From Finegoldia magna ATCC 29328 (GTDB taxonomy: Bacteria > Bacillota > Clostridia > Tissierellales > Peptoniphilaceae), in the NCBI RefSeq assembly GCF_000010185.1, contig NC_010376.1, positions 682,001-746,000 of the forward strand: a stretch of DNA of 64,000 bases. The letters are read 5' to 3'. Of this stretch, positions 19,341 to 26,834 are shown in pieces. A model generated the notes under the pieces. That model was not told the DNA's origin, ran no database searches, and saw nothing but the letters and a program-made list of their open reading frames with translations. A program made the position numbers and the translations under genes. The first letter of the stretch is position 1, and each line of letters opens with the position of its first letter.

Positions 19341-20020
19341 TGAGTATAAAAGATAATCTAAATGAAGTTAATGAAAATTTGAAAAAATTTGCATCTCATG
19401 GAGAAACTCCAAAACTTATTGCGGTTACAAAAACTGTTGATATTGATAGAATTAAAGAAGCAATTGATTGCGGAGTAACAGATATTGGAGAAAATAAGCC
19501 CCAAGAAATGAGTTGGAAATATGATGAATTAAAAGATTCTGTAAATTATCATATGATTGGTCATTTGCAATCTAATAAAGTTAAAGATGTTGTAGGAAAA
19601 GCTTGTTTGATTCATTCATTAGATAGAATGAGTGTTTTAAAAGAAATTGAGAAGAGAGCAAGTGCTATTAATAAACCACAAGATTGTTTGATTCAATTAA
19701 ATGTTGCAGAGGAAGAGCAAAAATCTGGTTTATATCTTGATGATTTGGATTCTTTTATAGAAGAAATTGAAAAAAGAAAGTTTGTCAAAGTAAAAGGTTT
19801 GATGAGCATTGCTCCGTTTGCTGAAGATCCAGAAGAAATAAGATGGGTTTTTAAGAAAATGAGAGAAATTTATGATAAAATAAAAAATACAGAATACAAA
19901 AATATAGAAATGAAATACTTATCTATGGGAATGAGCCACGACTACAAAGTGGCACTTGAAGAAGGATCAAATATGGTAAGAGTGGGAAGCTTTATTTTTG
20001 GTAAAAGAAATTACAATTAG
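19340..20020 (+). CDS. yggS: YggS-family pyridoxal phosphate homeostasis protein
   Basis: A 226-residue PLP-binding protein of the alanine racemase N-terminal fold, thought to buffer pyridoxal phosphate. KLIAVTKTVD carries the PLP lysine (about K31), then IGENKPQEM, HMIGHLQSNKVKDV and a C-terminal YLSMGMSHDYKVALEEGSNMVRVGSFIFG with the phosphate-binding Ser/Gly. It is in its usual place before sepF. It is coupled to the previous gene by TAATG overlap. Confidence 0.94.
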   Translation: MSIKDNLNEVNENLKKFASHGETPKLIAVTKTVDIDRIKEAIDCGVTDIGENKPQEMSWKYDELKDSVNYHMIGHLQSNKVKDVVGKACLIHSLDRMSVLKEIEKRASAINKPQDCLIQLNVAEEEQKSGLYLDDLDSFIEEIEKRKFVKVKGLMSIAPFAEDPEEIRWVFKKMREIYDKIKNTEYKNIEMKYLSMGMSHDYKVALEEGSNMVRVGSFIFGKRNYN

Positions 20021-20029
20021 GAGGACATT

Positions 20030-20515
20030 ATGTCATTTATGAATTCATTTAAAAAATTAGTAGGAGTAGAAGACGATTACGACGAATATTACGATGACCA
20101 ATACTACTATGATGAATCAGATCATGTAGAATCTGAATCAAAAGATTATGAACAAAAACAAAATTATGAAACAAAATCAAATATAGTAAGCATGAATAAT
20201 TCTGCAACTAAACCTGTGGAATCTAAACCTTTGAATAGAGTTAAAATAAACATTCATGAACCAATTAGTTTTGATGATGCACCAAAAGTAATTGATGTAA
20301 TATTAAAAAATGAAGTTGCCGTATTAAATATTGAAATGCTTGAAAAAGATGTAAAGCAAAGAATATTTGACTTTGTTAGTGGAGCTATTTATTCACTTGA
20401 TGGCAAAATGCAAAAAGTAACTAAAGATATTTTTGTGTTGGTACCAAAAGGAGTTGAAATTGACGGCAAAATTAAGGATCAGATAACAAAAAATAATGGA
20501 TTTTTCCAATTATGA
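20030..20515 (+). CDS. sepF: Cell division protein SepF
   Basis: A 161-residue FtsZ-binding membrane anchor. An N-terminal amphipathic helix (MSFMNSFKKLVGV) is followed by an acidic, Tyr/Asp-rich linker (about 15-60) and the SepF core (about 70-155) with HEPISFDDAPKVIDVILK and VFDFVSGAIYSLDGKMQKVTKDIFVLVPKGV-type strands. GGAGG precedes the ATG. Since no ftsA is present beside ftsZ, this is the only evident FtsZ tether in the window. Confidence 0.95.
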   Translation: MSFMNSFKKLVGVEDDYDEYYDDQYYYDESDHVESESKDYEQKQNYETKSNIVSMNNSATKPVESKPLNRVKINIHEPISFDDAPKVIDVILKNEVAVLNIEMLEKDVKQRIFDFVSGAIYSLDGKMQKVTKDIFVLVPKGVEIDGKIKDQITKNNGFFQL

Positions 20516-20784
20516 TAAATGGATTTAGTATAGTTAATTTTTTCTTAACTATTTTGAAGTTGATTGAATGGTCGATATTTATTAGAGTTATATTGTCATT
20601 TGTTCATATATCAAGGGATAATGCTTTGGTCGACTCGATTTATTTGATTACTGATTATATAATGTATCCTGCAAAAATATTGCTGGGCATGTTTGGACTT
20701 GATAGAGGAATTATAGATTGGTCTCCATTAGTAACATTGATATTTCTTCAAATTATTGGATCATTAATAATAGGATTGATTTAA
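20512..20784 (+). CDS. YggT family membrane protein
   Basis: A 90-residue protein with two hydrophobic helices (about 8-30 and 65-88) and the YggT/YlmG pattern IFIRVILSFVHISRDN, then a YPAKILLGMFGLDRGIIDWSPLV segment. Function is not well defined; the family is linked to cell division and, in plastids, nucleoid distribution. It overlaps sepF by 4 bases (ATGA). Confidence 0.88.
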   Translation: MINGFSIVNFFLTILKLIEWSIFIRVILSFVHISRDNALVDSIYLITDYIMYPAKILLGMFGLDRGIIDWSPLVTLIFLQIIGSLIIGLI

Positions 20785-20785
20785 A

Positions 20786-21562
20786 ATGAGTTACGAATTA
20801 AATTACATTCAAGATATAGAAATTAAAAAGACTATCGATAGATTTATTGATAGTCTTATTTCAGTTAAAAAGACAAAAACTATATATTCAACAGATTTTA
20901 TGAATCCTAAAGAAATAGAGTATGCTATTTCGATTTTAAATACAGAGACTGATGTAGGATATATGGCTACGAATTGTCCGAAAAACTGTGAAAATAGCAT
21001 TATTATAATGTGGGATAGATATTGCTACTCAGAAGAATACATTAATATGTTCGATTATATTGGTCTATTGGAAATACAAACCGATCAGGAAATTTCTCAT
21101 AGAGACATTTTAGGAGCTGTGTTGAATTTAGGAATTAATCGTGAAAAAATCGGAGATATTTTTACACATAATAAAAGATTTTATATTTGTGCTACAAATA
21201 CGATGATCAAATTTTTGAATTTAAATTTGACAAAAATTAAAAAGTTTAATATTTCGACATCGATTGTTGAAAAAAACATAGAAAAAGATGAAGAAAAGTA
21301 CAAACCATTCACAGGCATTATAAACTCAGAAAGATTGGACTGTTTGGTTTCTGAGATGGCAAATATTTCCAGAAAAGATGCTCAGATTTTGATAAAAAAT
21401 AAGAAAATTAAGCTTAATTATGAAGTAGTATCTAATACTAGCAAATCAGTCGAAGAAAATTCTCTTGTATCAATTAGAGGTTATGGTAGGTACAGACTTA
21501 TAGAATACTTGGGAAACACAAAAAAAGACAAATTGAGAATAAAATATATTAAATACATTTAG
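20786..21562 (+). CDS. ylmH: YlmH-type S4-domain RNA-binding protein
   Basis: A 258-residue protein. The N-terminal two thirds carry the YlmH fold; the S4 domain lies about residues 180-240 (RLDCLVSEMANISRKDAQILIKNKKIKLNYE). In Bacillus subtilis YlmH binds stalled 50S subunits in ribosome quality control, so this gene may work with RqcH at 36.3 kb. It follows yggT by one base and precedes lspA. DivIVA, which usually follows ylmH, is missing. Confidence 0.9.
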   Translation: MSYELNYIQDIEIKKTIDRFIDSLISVKKTKTIYSTDFMNPKEIEYAISILNTETDVGYMATNCPKNCENSIIIMWDRYCYSEEYINMFDYIGLLEIQTDQEISHRDILGAVLNLGINREKIGDIFTHNKRFYICATNTMIKFLNLNLTKIKKFNISTSIVEKNIEKDEEKYKPFTGIINSERLDCLVSEMANISRKDAQILIKNKKIKLNYEVVSNTSKSVEENSLVSIRGYGRYRLIEYLGNTKKDKLRIKYIKYI

Positions 21563-21570
21563 GAGTAAAA

Positions 21571-22017
21571 ATGGTAACTATTTTAATGATGATTTTGGTA
21601 ATTGGCTTAGATCATTTAACAAAATACATGGCAATTTCTCTCAAAGAAGGAGATATTGTAATTTTTGATAAATTTTTAAAGCTTACTTACCTTGAAAATA
21701 GAGGAGCGGCATTTGGAATTCTTGAAAACAAGAAAATATTCTTACTTATAATAACATTACTAATAATTGGATTTGTAATATTGTATATTTTTAAGAATTA
21801 CAAAAGCTTGATGAATTTTGAAAAAGTAATATATGGGCTACTTTTAGGAGGAGCATTAGGAAATCTGATTGACAGAATTTTCAGAGGTTATGTCATTGAT
21901 TTTATTTCTGTAAGACTTCCATTTAATTACGATTTTCCTGTGTTTAACGTGGCGGATATAGCTGTTGTTGTATCGTGTATTTTACTTGTTATATTTAGCT
22001 TAAAAGGACATAAATAA
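21571..22017 (+). CDS. lspA: Lipoprotein signal peptidase (signal peptidase II)
   Basis: A 148-residue aspartic membrane protease removing lipoprotein signal peptides. Four transmembrane helices are visible. The catalytic aspartates are D101 in GNLIDRI and D129 in FNVADI; NRGAAFGIL stands at 43-51. AGGAG precedes the ATG. Substrates in this window include the lipoproteins at 25433 and 31582. It overlaps ung by one base. Confidence 0.96.
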   Translation: MVTILMMILVIGLDHLTKYMAISLKEGDIVIFDKFLKLTYLENRGAAFGILENKKIFLLIITLLIIGFVILYIFKNYKSLMNFEKVIYGLLLGGALGNLIDRIFRGYVIDFISVRLPFNYDFPVFNVADIAVVVSCILLVIFSLKGHK

Positions 22018-22694
22018 TGAGTGTTAATATAGGAAATAGTTGGGATGAATTGCTAAAGGATGAATGGAACAAAGATTATTATAAAAAAATCAGACAAGTT
22101 TTAATTCATGATTATAAAAATTACAAAGTATATCCAGATATGAATTTTATTTTTGAAGCATTGAAATTAGTTGCTTTTGAAGATTGTAAGGTTGTGATTT
22201 TAGGACAAGACCCATATCATAATCCTAATCAAGCTCATGGACTTAGTTTTTCTGTTAAACCAGATGTTAAAACGCCTCCTTCATTGATTAATATTTACAA
22301 AGAATTGCAAAATGAATTTGGATATCCTATTCCAAATAATGGATATTTGATGAAATGGGCAAAACAAGGAGTTTTATTATTAAATACTTCACTTACGGTA
22401 ATAGAAAACAAACCAAATTCTCATTCAAAAATTGGATGGCAAATTTTAACGGATAAAATTATAGAATTATTAGGAAATTCAAATAGACCAATAGTATTTA
22501 TATTGTGGGGCAACAACGCTAGAATGAAAAAAGACTTAATAAAAAGTAAGAATGCTCTCATATTAGAATCGCCACACCCTTCTCCATTTTCAGCTAATAG
22601 GGGATTTTTCGGTTGCAATCATTTTATAAAAACTAACGATTATTTGATAGATAATGGTCTAGAACCTATTGATTGGAAGATAGAAAATATATGA
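22017..22694 (+). CDS. ung: Uracil-DNA glycosylase
   Basis: Base-excision repair enzyme removing uracil from DNA. The 225 residues carry the water-activating loop GQDPYH (63-68, catalytic D65) and the C-terminal SPHPSPFSANRGFFGCNHF motif. It is translationally coupled to lspA (TAATG) and overlaps the pseudouridine synthase by 4 bases (ATGA). Confidence 0.97.
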   Translation: MSVNIGNSWDELLKDEWNKDYYKKIRQVLIHDYKNYKVYPDMNFIFEALKLVAFEDCKVVILGQDPYHNPNQAHGLSFSVKPDVKTPPSLINIYKELQNEFGYPIPNNGYLMKWAKQGVLLLNTSLTVIENKPNSHSKIGWQILTDKIIELLGNSNRPIVFILWGNNARMKKDLIKSKNALILESPHPSPFSANRGFFGCNHFIKTNDYLIDNGLEPIDWKIENI

Positions 22695-23614
22695 TTTACG
22701 AATTTTTAATTGACGATTCTAATCAAAATACAAGATTGGATGTTTTTTTGGCTAATGAAGTTGAATTATCAAGAAGTGAAATTCAGAAATTTATTGAGGA
22801 TAAAAAAGTTTTGGTTAATTATAAACCTCAGAAAAAAAACTACAAGTTAAATTCAAATGATAAAATCAAATTCGACTATGAAAAAGAAGATAAAACTATA
22901 AGAGCACAAAAACACGATTTGGATGTAGTATATGAAGACGATTATCTAGCTATTATCAACAAAGATAAAGATGTCATTGTACATCCTACAGAAACTATAT
23001 ATTCTGATACTTTAGTAAATTATTTAATGTATAATTTTAAAAACTTGAGTGATGTAGATGGAGATTATAGAAGGGGAATAGTTCACAGATTAGATAAAGA
23101 CACAACAGGGCTAATAATAATTGCAAAAGACAATGATACCCATCTAAAATTAAAAGAGATTATCAAAAATCACGAAATTATAAAAACATATTTGTGTATT
23201 GTTCACGGAAAAATCGATGAATCTGGAACTATTAAAGAATATATGACTAGAAATCCAAAAGATAGAAAGAAAATGATGGTTTCTGACGAAGGGAAATTAT
23301 CTATTTCTCAATATGAAAGACTTGATTATAATGATGATTATTCTCTTGTAAAAGTCCAAATCAAAACTGGTAGAACTCATCAAATTAGAGTTCACATGAA
23401 TTATATTCATCATCCAATTTTAGGTGACAAATTATATGGATTGAAAAAGGAAAAAATACTTTTCGACAGTCAAGTTCTTCACGCATATAACCTTCAATTT
23501 ATTCATCCTCAAACTCATGAAAAAATAAATGTGATAGGGAAATTAAAACCAGATTTTATGACAGCTATCGAAAAAACAAAACTAGATTACACAAAAATAC
23601 CTTCTAAGTTATAA
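22691..23614 (+). CDS. RluA/RluD-family pseudouridine synthase
   Basis: A 307-residue RNA pseudouridine synthase. The ATG at 22691, overlapping the ung stop, gives MIYEFLIDDSNQNTRLDVFLAN; the TTG at 22673 would add six residues and is less likely. It has an S4 domain (about 15-70) and a catalytic domain with HRLDKDTTGLIIIAKD, whose Asp is the nucleophile, and GRTHQIRVHM. Together with lspA this is a common Firmicute pair (ylyB-like). The exact rRNA target cannot be named from sequence. Its stop lies in a bidirectional terminator. Confidence 0.93.
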   Translation: MIYEFLIDDSNQNTRLDVFLANEVELSRSEIQKFIEDKKVLVNYKPQKKNYKLNSNDKIKFDYEKEDKTIRAQKHDLDVVYEDDYLAIINKDKDVIVHPTETIYSDTLVNYLMYNFKNLSDVDGDYRRGIVHRLDKDTTGLIIIAKDNDTHLKLKEIIKNHEIIKTYLCIVHGKIDESGTIKEYMTRNPKDRKKMMVSDEGKLSISQYERLDYNDDYSLVKVQIKTGRTHQIRVHMNYIHHPILGDKLYGLKKEKILFDSQVLHAYNLQFIHPQTHEKINVIGKLKPDFMTAIEKTKLDYTKIPSKL

Positions 23615-23631
23615 CTTAGAAGGTTATTTTT
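23599..23631. terminator. Bidirectional terminator, rluD-type gene / degV
   Basis: A perfect 26-base palindrome (13-bp arms ACCTTCTAAGTTA), flanked by TATTTTT on the + strand and ATTTTTG on the minus strand. It serves both convergent genes and contains the stop codon of the pseudouridine synthase. Confidence 0.9.
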
Positions 23632-24517
23632 ATACTTCTGATAGTTCGTCTCCCAAATCTTTGTTACTGAAATATATACTTAACATATTTGGCCCAGTGT
23701 GAGCTCCTATTACACAACCTAAAGGACATTTTACAATTTTTTTGAAGTCATAATCTTCTTTAATTTTTTCAATTAGAAGATCTGCTTCGTCTTCATTTTC
23801 GCCATAGCAAACATAAAGAGTTTGATTTAAATTAACATTATTGTTACATTTTTCAGCCATTAAATTTTTGATTTTAGCAAAAGTTTGTTTTTCACCGCGC
23901 GCTTTTTCTACAACATATAAGCTACCATCATTTTTATCCACACTCATAATTGGTCTTATGTTCAATAATGATCCCATTACCTTTTGAGTCTTAGATAATC
24001 TTCCACCTCTGTACAAATACTCTAAGTTAGTAACAGTAAAAATATGCTCTTGTGCGCAGATTATTTCATCTAATTTTTCGTTTACTTCTTTAAATGAATA
24101 ATTTAATTCTACAAGTTTAAGTGCTTTATTAACAACAGAAGTTTCTCCTGAGCAAGCACTCACAGAATCCTTAACGATTATCTTATAATCATTGTTTTCT
24201 TCTAAAACATCATTCATTGCCATAGTAGCAGTTTGAAATGTGCTAGTTAATCCGCTTGATAATGTAATGCATATAACCTCATTTCCAGCCTCCAATTCTC
24301 TTTTAAATGTTTCATAGTATGTTTTATATGGAACTTGACTAGTTTTAAAAACTTCTCCATTTTTCATTCTAGAAAACATATCTGAAGAATTAATTGTTTG
24401 ACCTTCTATGTATTCTTGATCAGAGCTAATAACTGGCATATTCAGTAAAATTAAATTTTCGTTTTCATTCGAACCTGTTAGTTGACTACCAGAGTCCGTA
24501 ATTATTTTTATAGACAT
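23630..24517 (-). CDS. DegV family fatty-acid-binding protein (FakB-like)
   Basis: A 295-residue DegV protein. IKIITDSGSQL opens the first domain, and SSGLTSTFQTA near residues 94-104 and a C-terminal GAHTGPNMLSIYF are family motifs for acyl-carboxylate binding. DegV proteins of the FakB type present fatty acids to the kinase FakA, whose gene is at 54274. GGAGG precedes the ATG. Only 30 bases separate it from the CCA end of tRNA-Thr on the same strand, with no room for a promoter, so it is probably co-transcribed with that tRNA. Confidence 0.92.
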   Translation of the reverse strand: MSIKIITDSGSQLTGSNENENLILLNMPVISSDQEYIEGQTINSSDMFSRMKNGEVFKTSQVPYKTYYETFKRELEAGNEVICITLSSGLTSTFQTATMAMNDVLEENNDYKIIVKDSVSACSGETSVVNKALKLVELNYSFKEVNEKLDEIICAQEHIFTVTNLEYLYRGGRLSKTQKVMGSLLNIRPIMSVDKNDGSLYVVEKARGEKQTFAKIKNLMAEKCNNNVNLNQTLYVCYGENEDEADLLIEKIKEDYDFKKIVKCPLGCVIGAHTGPNMLSIYFSNKDLGDELSEV

Positions 24518-24547
24518 TCTTACCTCCAGATAAGTATTGTTTTTAAA

Positions 24548-24623
24548 TGGTGCTGTTGAGAGGGATCGAACCTCCGACCTATTGATTACGAATCAATTGC
24601 TCTACCAACTGAGCCACAACAGC
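24548..24623 (-). tRNA. tRNA-Thr (anticodon CGT)
   Basis: A 76-nt tRNA including encoded CCA (24548-24550). Acceptor stem GCTGTTG/CAACAGC, D arm GCTCAGTTGGTAGAGC, anticodon stem ATTGA/TCAAT with loop TTCGTAA (anticodon CGT, reads ACG), and T arm with TTCGATC. Discriminator A. It has its own strong promoter and no terminator before degV. Confidence 0.97.
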
Positions 24624-24633
24624 ATATACATTT

Positions 24634-24662
24634 ATTATAAGCTTAAGAGTACAATATTTCAA
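24634..24662 (-). promoter_or_regulatory. Promoter of tRNA-Thr and degV
   Basis: Read on the minus strand: TTGAAA (24657-24662), 17 bases, TATAAT (24634-24639), about 11 bases before the tRNA 5' end. Confidence 0.75.
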
Positions 24663-24739
24663 GATTATTACAATAATGAAAATCAATGGGAAATAATAAA
24701 AAATTATGATAAAATACTATTCATATCCTAGGAGGAATA

Positions 24740-25414
24740 ATGAAAAACAAGAAATTAATAAAAAAAAGAGTTGGAATATTCTTGCTAATGATAGTTTTTT
24801 GCTCCTGTTTAATAATAAACTATTCTGAAAATTACTTTTCTTTTTCTCGAAAAATCACTCATCATAAAAGTGAATTAGAAGATAATGAGTTGAAAACATT
24901 AAATAAATTAGAAAAGGACTTGGTTGAATTCAAGAAAGTTGGGGCTTTGAAGATTACAGAAGATAATATTTTTTATCCAACTCATAAATCTAAAATATCT
25001 GAAAGAATGTTAGAGGTTGCATTAGAAGGTACTGATTTAGAGGGTAATGCACATTCCTTCATTAAAGTTGAAAAGAAATATGGAGTGAACGCTTTGTATT
25101 TACTAGCTATAGCAAATCATGAATCTGATTTTGGACAGAGCAGAATAGCAAAGGATAAAAATAATTTGTTTGGATTCAATGCTATAGATTCAAATCCATA
25201 TAATGGAGCAAGTCAATACGATTCACTTGATGAGGGAATTCAAGATATTGGTAAAAAAATTAAAATATTGTATCTTAGTGATAATGGGAAGTATTTTAAA
25301 GGATATAATTCTTATGCTATGAATAAAAACTATGCAAGTGATAAGAATTGGGGAGAAAAAGTAAACAATCACATGATACTAATAGCACAAAAGATCTTAT
25401 CGAGCTATAAATAA
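24740..25414 (+). CDS. Exported glucosaminidase-domain protein
   Basis: A 224-residue cell-wall hydrolase candidate with an N-terminal signal anchor (about residues 10-28) and a glucosaminidase-type domain (about 85-222). YLLAIANHESDFGQSRIA contains the likely catalytic E128; NNLFGFNAIDSNPY, SQYDSLDEGIQDIGKKI and the YASDKNWGEKVNNHM tail match the LytG/FlgJ-like N-acetylglucosaminidase fold. No wall-binding repeats are present. GGAGG precedes the ATG, and the lipoprotein nuclease follows after 18 bases in the same transcript. Confidence 0.85.
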   Translation: MKNKKLIKKRVGIFLLMIVFCSCLIINYSENYFSFSRKITHHKSELEDNELKTLNKLEKDLVEFKKVGALKITEDNIFYPTHKSKISERMLEVALEGTDLEGNAHSFIKVEKKYGVNALYLLAIANHESDFGQSRIAKDKNNLFGFNAIDSNPYNGASQYDSLDEGIQDIGKKIKILYLSDNGKYFKGYNSYAMNKNYASDKNWGEKVNNHMILIAQKILSSYK

Positions 25415-25432
25415 TTAAAATAGAGAGCAAGC

Positions 25433-26122
25433 ATGAAGAAATTTTTACTGGGAATATTAATATTAATATCATTAACTGGCTGTGACAAATTTGGTCAAGT
25501 TGAAGCTGAAAATAATTTGTACGAAGTAGTTAGAGTTGTAGATGGAGACACTGTTATATTAAACATAGACGGCAATAAAACTAGAGTGAGACTCATTGGA
25601 ATTGATACACCGGAAAGTGTAGCCAAAGATAAAAGTCGAAACGTCAAAGAAGGTAAGGTTGCAAGTGATTATACAAAAAGATTGCTCGAAAACAAAAGAG
25701 TGCGATTGGAATACGATGATGAAAAAAATGATGTATATGACAGAAAACTGGGTTATTTGTTTTTAGATGATGAATTTATCAATGAAAAACTACTCAAAGA
25801 AGGTATGGCAAAATTATACACAAAAACAACTAATCAAAAATATTATGAAAGACTAAAAAAAGCAGAACAATACGCAAAAGATAATAAGAAGGGATTCTGG
25901 AAAGATTTCTATGTTAATGATACAAATGTATATAAAAAATATATAGATTCTAAAGGTAGGGGAATGATAAAAGGAAATATAAACAGTAAAGGATTAAAAA
26001 TATACCACTTGCCAAATCAAAAAAGTTATAAAGATGTAAAAATTAACTTCAAAAAAGGCGAAAAATATTTTGTAACAGAAAAAGAAGCGCAAGAAGAAGG
26101 ATTTTCAAAATCTTCAAAATAA
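25433..26122 (+). CDS. Thermonuclease-like lipoprotein (SNase fold)
   Basis: A 229-residue secreted nuclease candidate. The signal peptide ends in the lipobox LTGC (C17). The staphylococcal-nuclease fold spans about residues 27-155: VVRVVDGDTVILNIDG, VRLIGIDTPE with the catalytic Arg and Glu, and YDRKLGYLF with the second Arg. The C-terminal ~60 residues form a small separate domain with MIKGNINSKGLKIYHLPNQK, resembling the short extension found after SNase domains in other Firmicutes. It would degrade extracellular DNA or RNA at the cell surface. No terminator follows before the tRNA region. Confidence 0.92.
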   Translation: MKKFLLGILILISLTGCDKFGQVEAENNLYEVVRVVDGDTVILNIDGNKTRVRLIGIDTPESVAKDKSRNVKEGKVASDYTKRLLENKRVRLEYDDEKNDVYDRKLGYLFLDDEFINEKLLKEGMAKLYTKTTNQKYYERLKKAEQYAKDNKKGFWKDFYVNDTNVYKKYIDSKGRGMIKGNINSKGLKIYHLPNQKSYKDVKINFKKGEKYFVTEKEAQEEGFSKSSK

Positions 26123-26125
26123 TAC

Positions 26126-26154
26126 TTGCAAAACTAAAATTACGATGCTATAAT
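26126..26154 (+). promoter_or_regulatory. First promoter before tRNA-His/tRNA-Leu
   Basis: TTGCAA, 17 bases, TATAAT with TGc just before it (extended -10). It is followed by a short palindrome TCAAGTTGACTTGA at 26162-26175. Confidence 0.65.
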
Positions 26155-26193
26155 ATTAAAGTCAAGTTGACTTGAAATAAATTTTACAAATGC

Positions 26194-26222
26194 TTGACAA
26201 TCATAGTTTATTATGGTACACT
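26194..26222 (+). promoter_or_regulatory. Second promoter before tRNA-His/tRNA-Leu
   Basis: TTGACA (perfect), 17 bases, TACACT with TGG before it. The start point would be about 18 bases upstream of the tRNA-His 5' end. Confidence 0.75.
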
Positions 26223-26246
26223 TATAAAGTAGTCAATTGAGGCTAT

Positions 26247-26324
26247 GGTGGATGTAGCCTAGTTGGTTAGGGCGTCAGTTTGTGGCACTGAAGATCGAGA
26301 GTTCGAATCTCTTCATCCACCCCA
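26247..26324 (+). tRNA. tRNA-His (anticodon GTG)
   Basis: Acceptor GTGGATG/CATCCAC with G-1 at 26247 opposite discriminator C, anticodon GTG in the loop TTGTGGC, T arm GTTCGAATC, and encoded CCA (26322-26324). The G-1:C73 pair is the histidine identity element. Confidence 0.97.
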
Positions 26325-26327
26325 TAA

Positions 26328-26411
26328 GCAGGAATGGCGGAATTGGCAGACGCGCTAGACTTAGGATCTAGTGTCTTTGACGTGGGGGTTCAAGTCCTCT
26401 TTCCTGCACCA
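26328..26411 (+). tRNA. tRNA-Leu (anticodon TAG)
   Basis: An 84-nt class II tRNA: acceptor GCAGGAA/TTCCTGC, anticodon stem CTAGA/TCTAG with loop CTTAGGA (anticodon TAG, reads CTA), a long variable arm TGTCTTTGACG, T arm GTTCAAGTC, discriminator A and encoded CCA. Three bases separate it from tRNA-His, so the two share a transcript. Confidence 0.97.
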
Positions 26412-26418
26412 AAAGTAT

Positions 26419-26470
26419 ACGGCTTGTTTCTAGATGTTATTAAACATTGAAAACAAGCCGTTTTTATTTT
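26419..26470 (+). terminator. Terminator of the tRNA-His/tRNA-Leu transcript
   Basis: An 11-bp stem ACGGCTTGTTT/AAACAAGCCGT with a 21-base loop and a TTTTTATTTTT tail. Confidence 0.85.
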
Positions 26471-26754
26471 TATACATTTCTATGTGTGTCTAATTGTTAC
26501 TATAAAACGTAATAATTAACGTAACAATTTTTATGATATCATATAATTTTCAAATATGTCCGCAGTTTTGTTTTCTGCACCAAGTTATAACGACTCAATT
26601 TCAAATGATTGTTCATTGAAATTGAGTCGTTTTTTGTTTGTGTATTTAGTCTAACTACGCTTAAATTTGATTTTAGATGAAACAACAAGAGTAACTTTAT
26701 AGACTATTTTAGCTTTTGGGAAGGCAAACTATGAGTTAATGCTTTGAATAAAAA
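26471..26754. other. Non-coding stretch with hairpins and a tRNA 3'-end remnant
   Basis: No gene is seen. It holds an inverted repeat AATTGTTAC/GTAACAATT (26492-26500 with 26521-26529), the string TTCTGCACCAA at 26573-26583, which copies the 3' end of the tRNA-Leu at 26404-26412, and a second strong terminator. From 26640 to 26750 I see nothing recognisable. Confidence 0.5.
26590..26637 (+). terminator. Second strong terminator downstream of the tRNA remnant
   Basis: A perfect 15-bp stem (ACGACTCAATTTCAA and its complement, 26590-26604 with 26616-26630), an 11-base loop and a T6 tail. It stands seven bases after the CTGCACCA remnant, the same spacing as the real tRNA-Leu and its terminator. 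Confidence 0.85.
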
Positions 26755-26785
26755 AACCCAGGTAAAAAAATTTTACTCCTGGGTT
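26748..26785 (-). terminator. Distal minus-strand terminator
   Basis: Stem AACCCAGG/CCTGGGTT (26755-26762 with 26778-26785) extended by a TAAAA/TTTTA inner stem. A run of seven T follows on the minus strand. It backs up the terminator closer to tRNA-Leu (CAA). Confidence 0.75.
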
Positions 26786-26799
26786 ATTTTAAGTTTACA

Positions 26800-26829
26800 A
26801 GAAAAAAAGATAGCTTAAAAAGCTATCTT
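26800..26829 (-). terminator. Terminator of tRNA-Leu (CAA)
   Basis: A 10-bp stem AAGATAGCTT/AAGCTATCTT with a 3-base loop, followed on the minus strand by a T run. It lies six bases after the tRNA 3' end. Confidence 0.85.
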
Positions 26830-26834
26830 GTATA

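Noticed and set aside
20809-20860. Inverted repeat ACTATCGATAG...TGATAGT near the start of ylmH as a regulator site
   Set aside because: It lies within the coding sequence (residues about 14-25), and AT-rich coding DNA often gives such repeats.
26471-26754. Small RNA or CRISPR-like array between tRNA genes
   Set aside because: The repeats are single inverted pairs, not regularly spaced direct repeats, and no cas genes are near; only terminators and one inverted repeat are supported.
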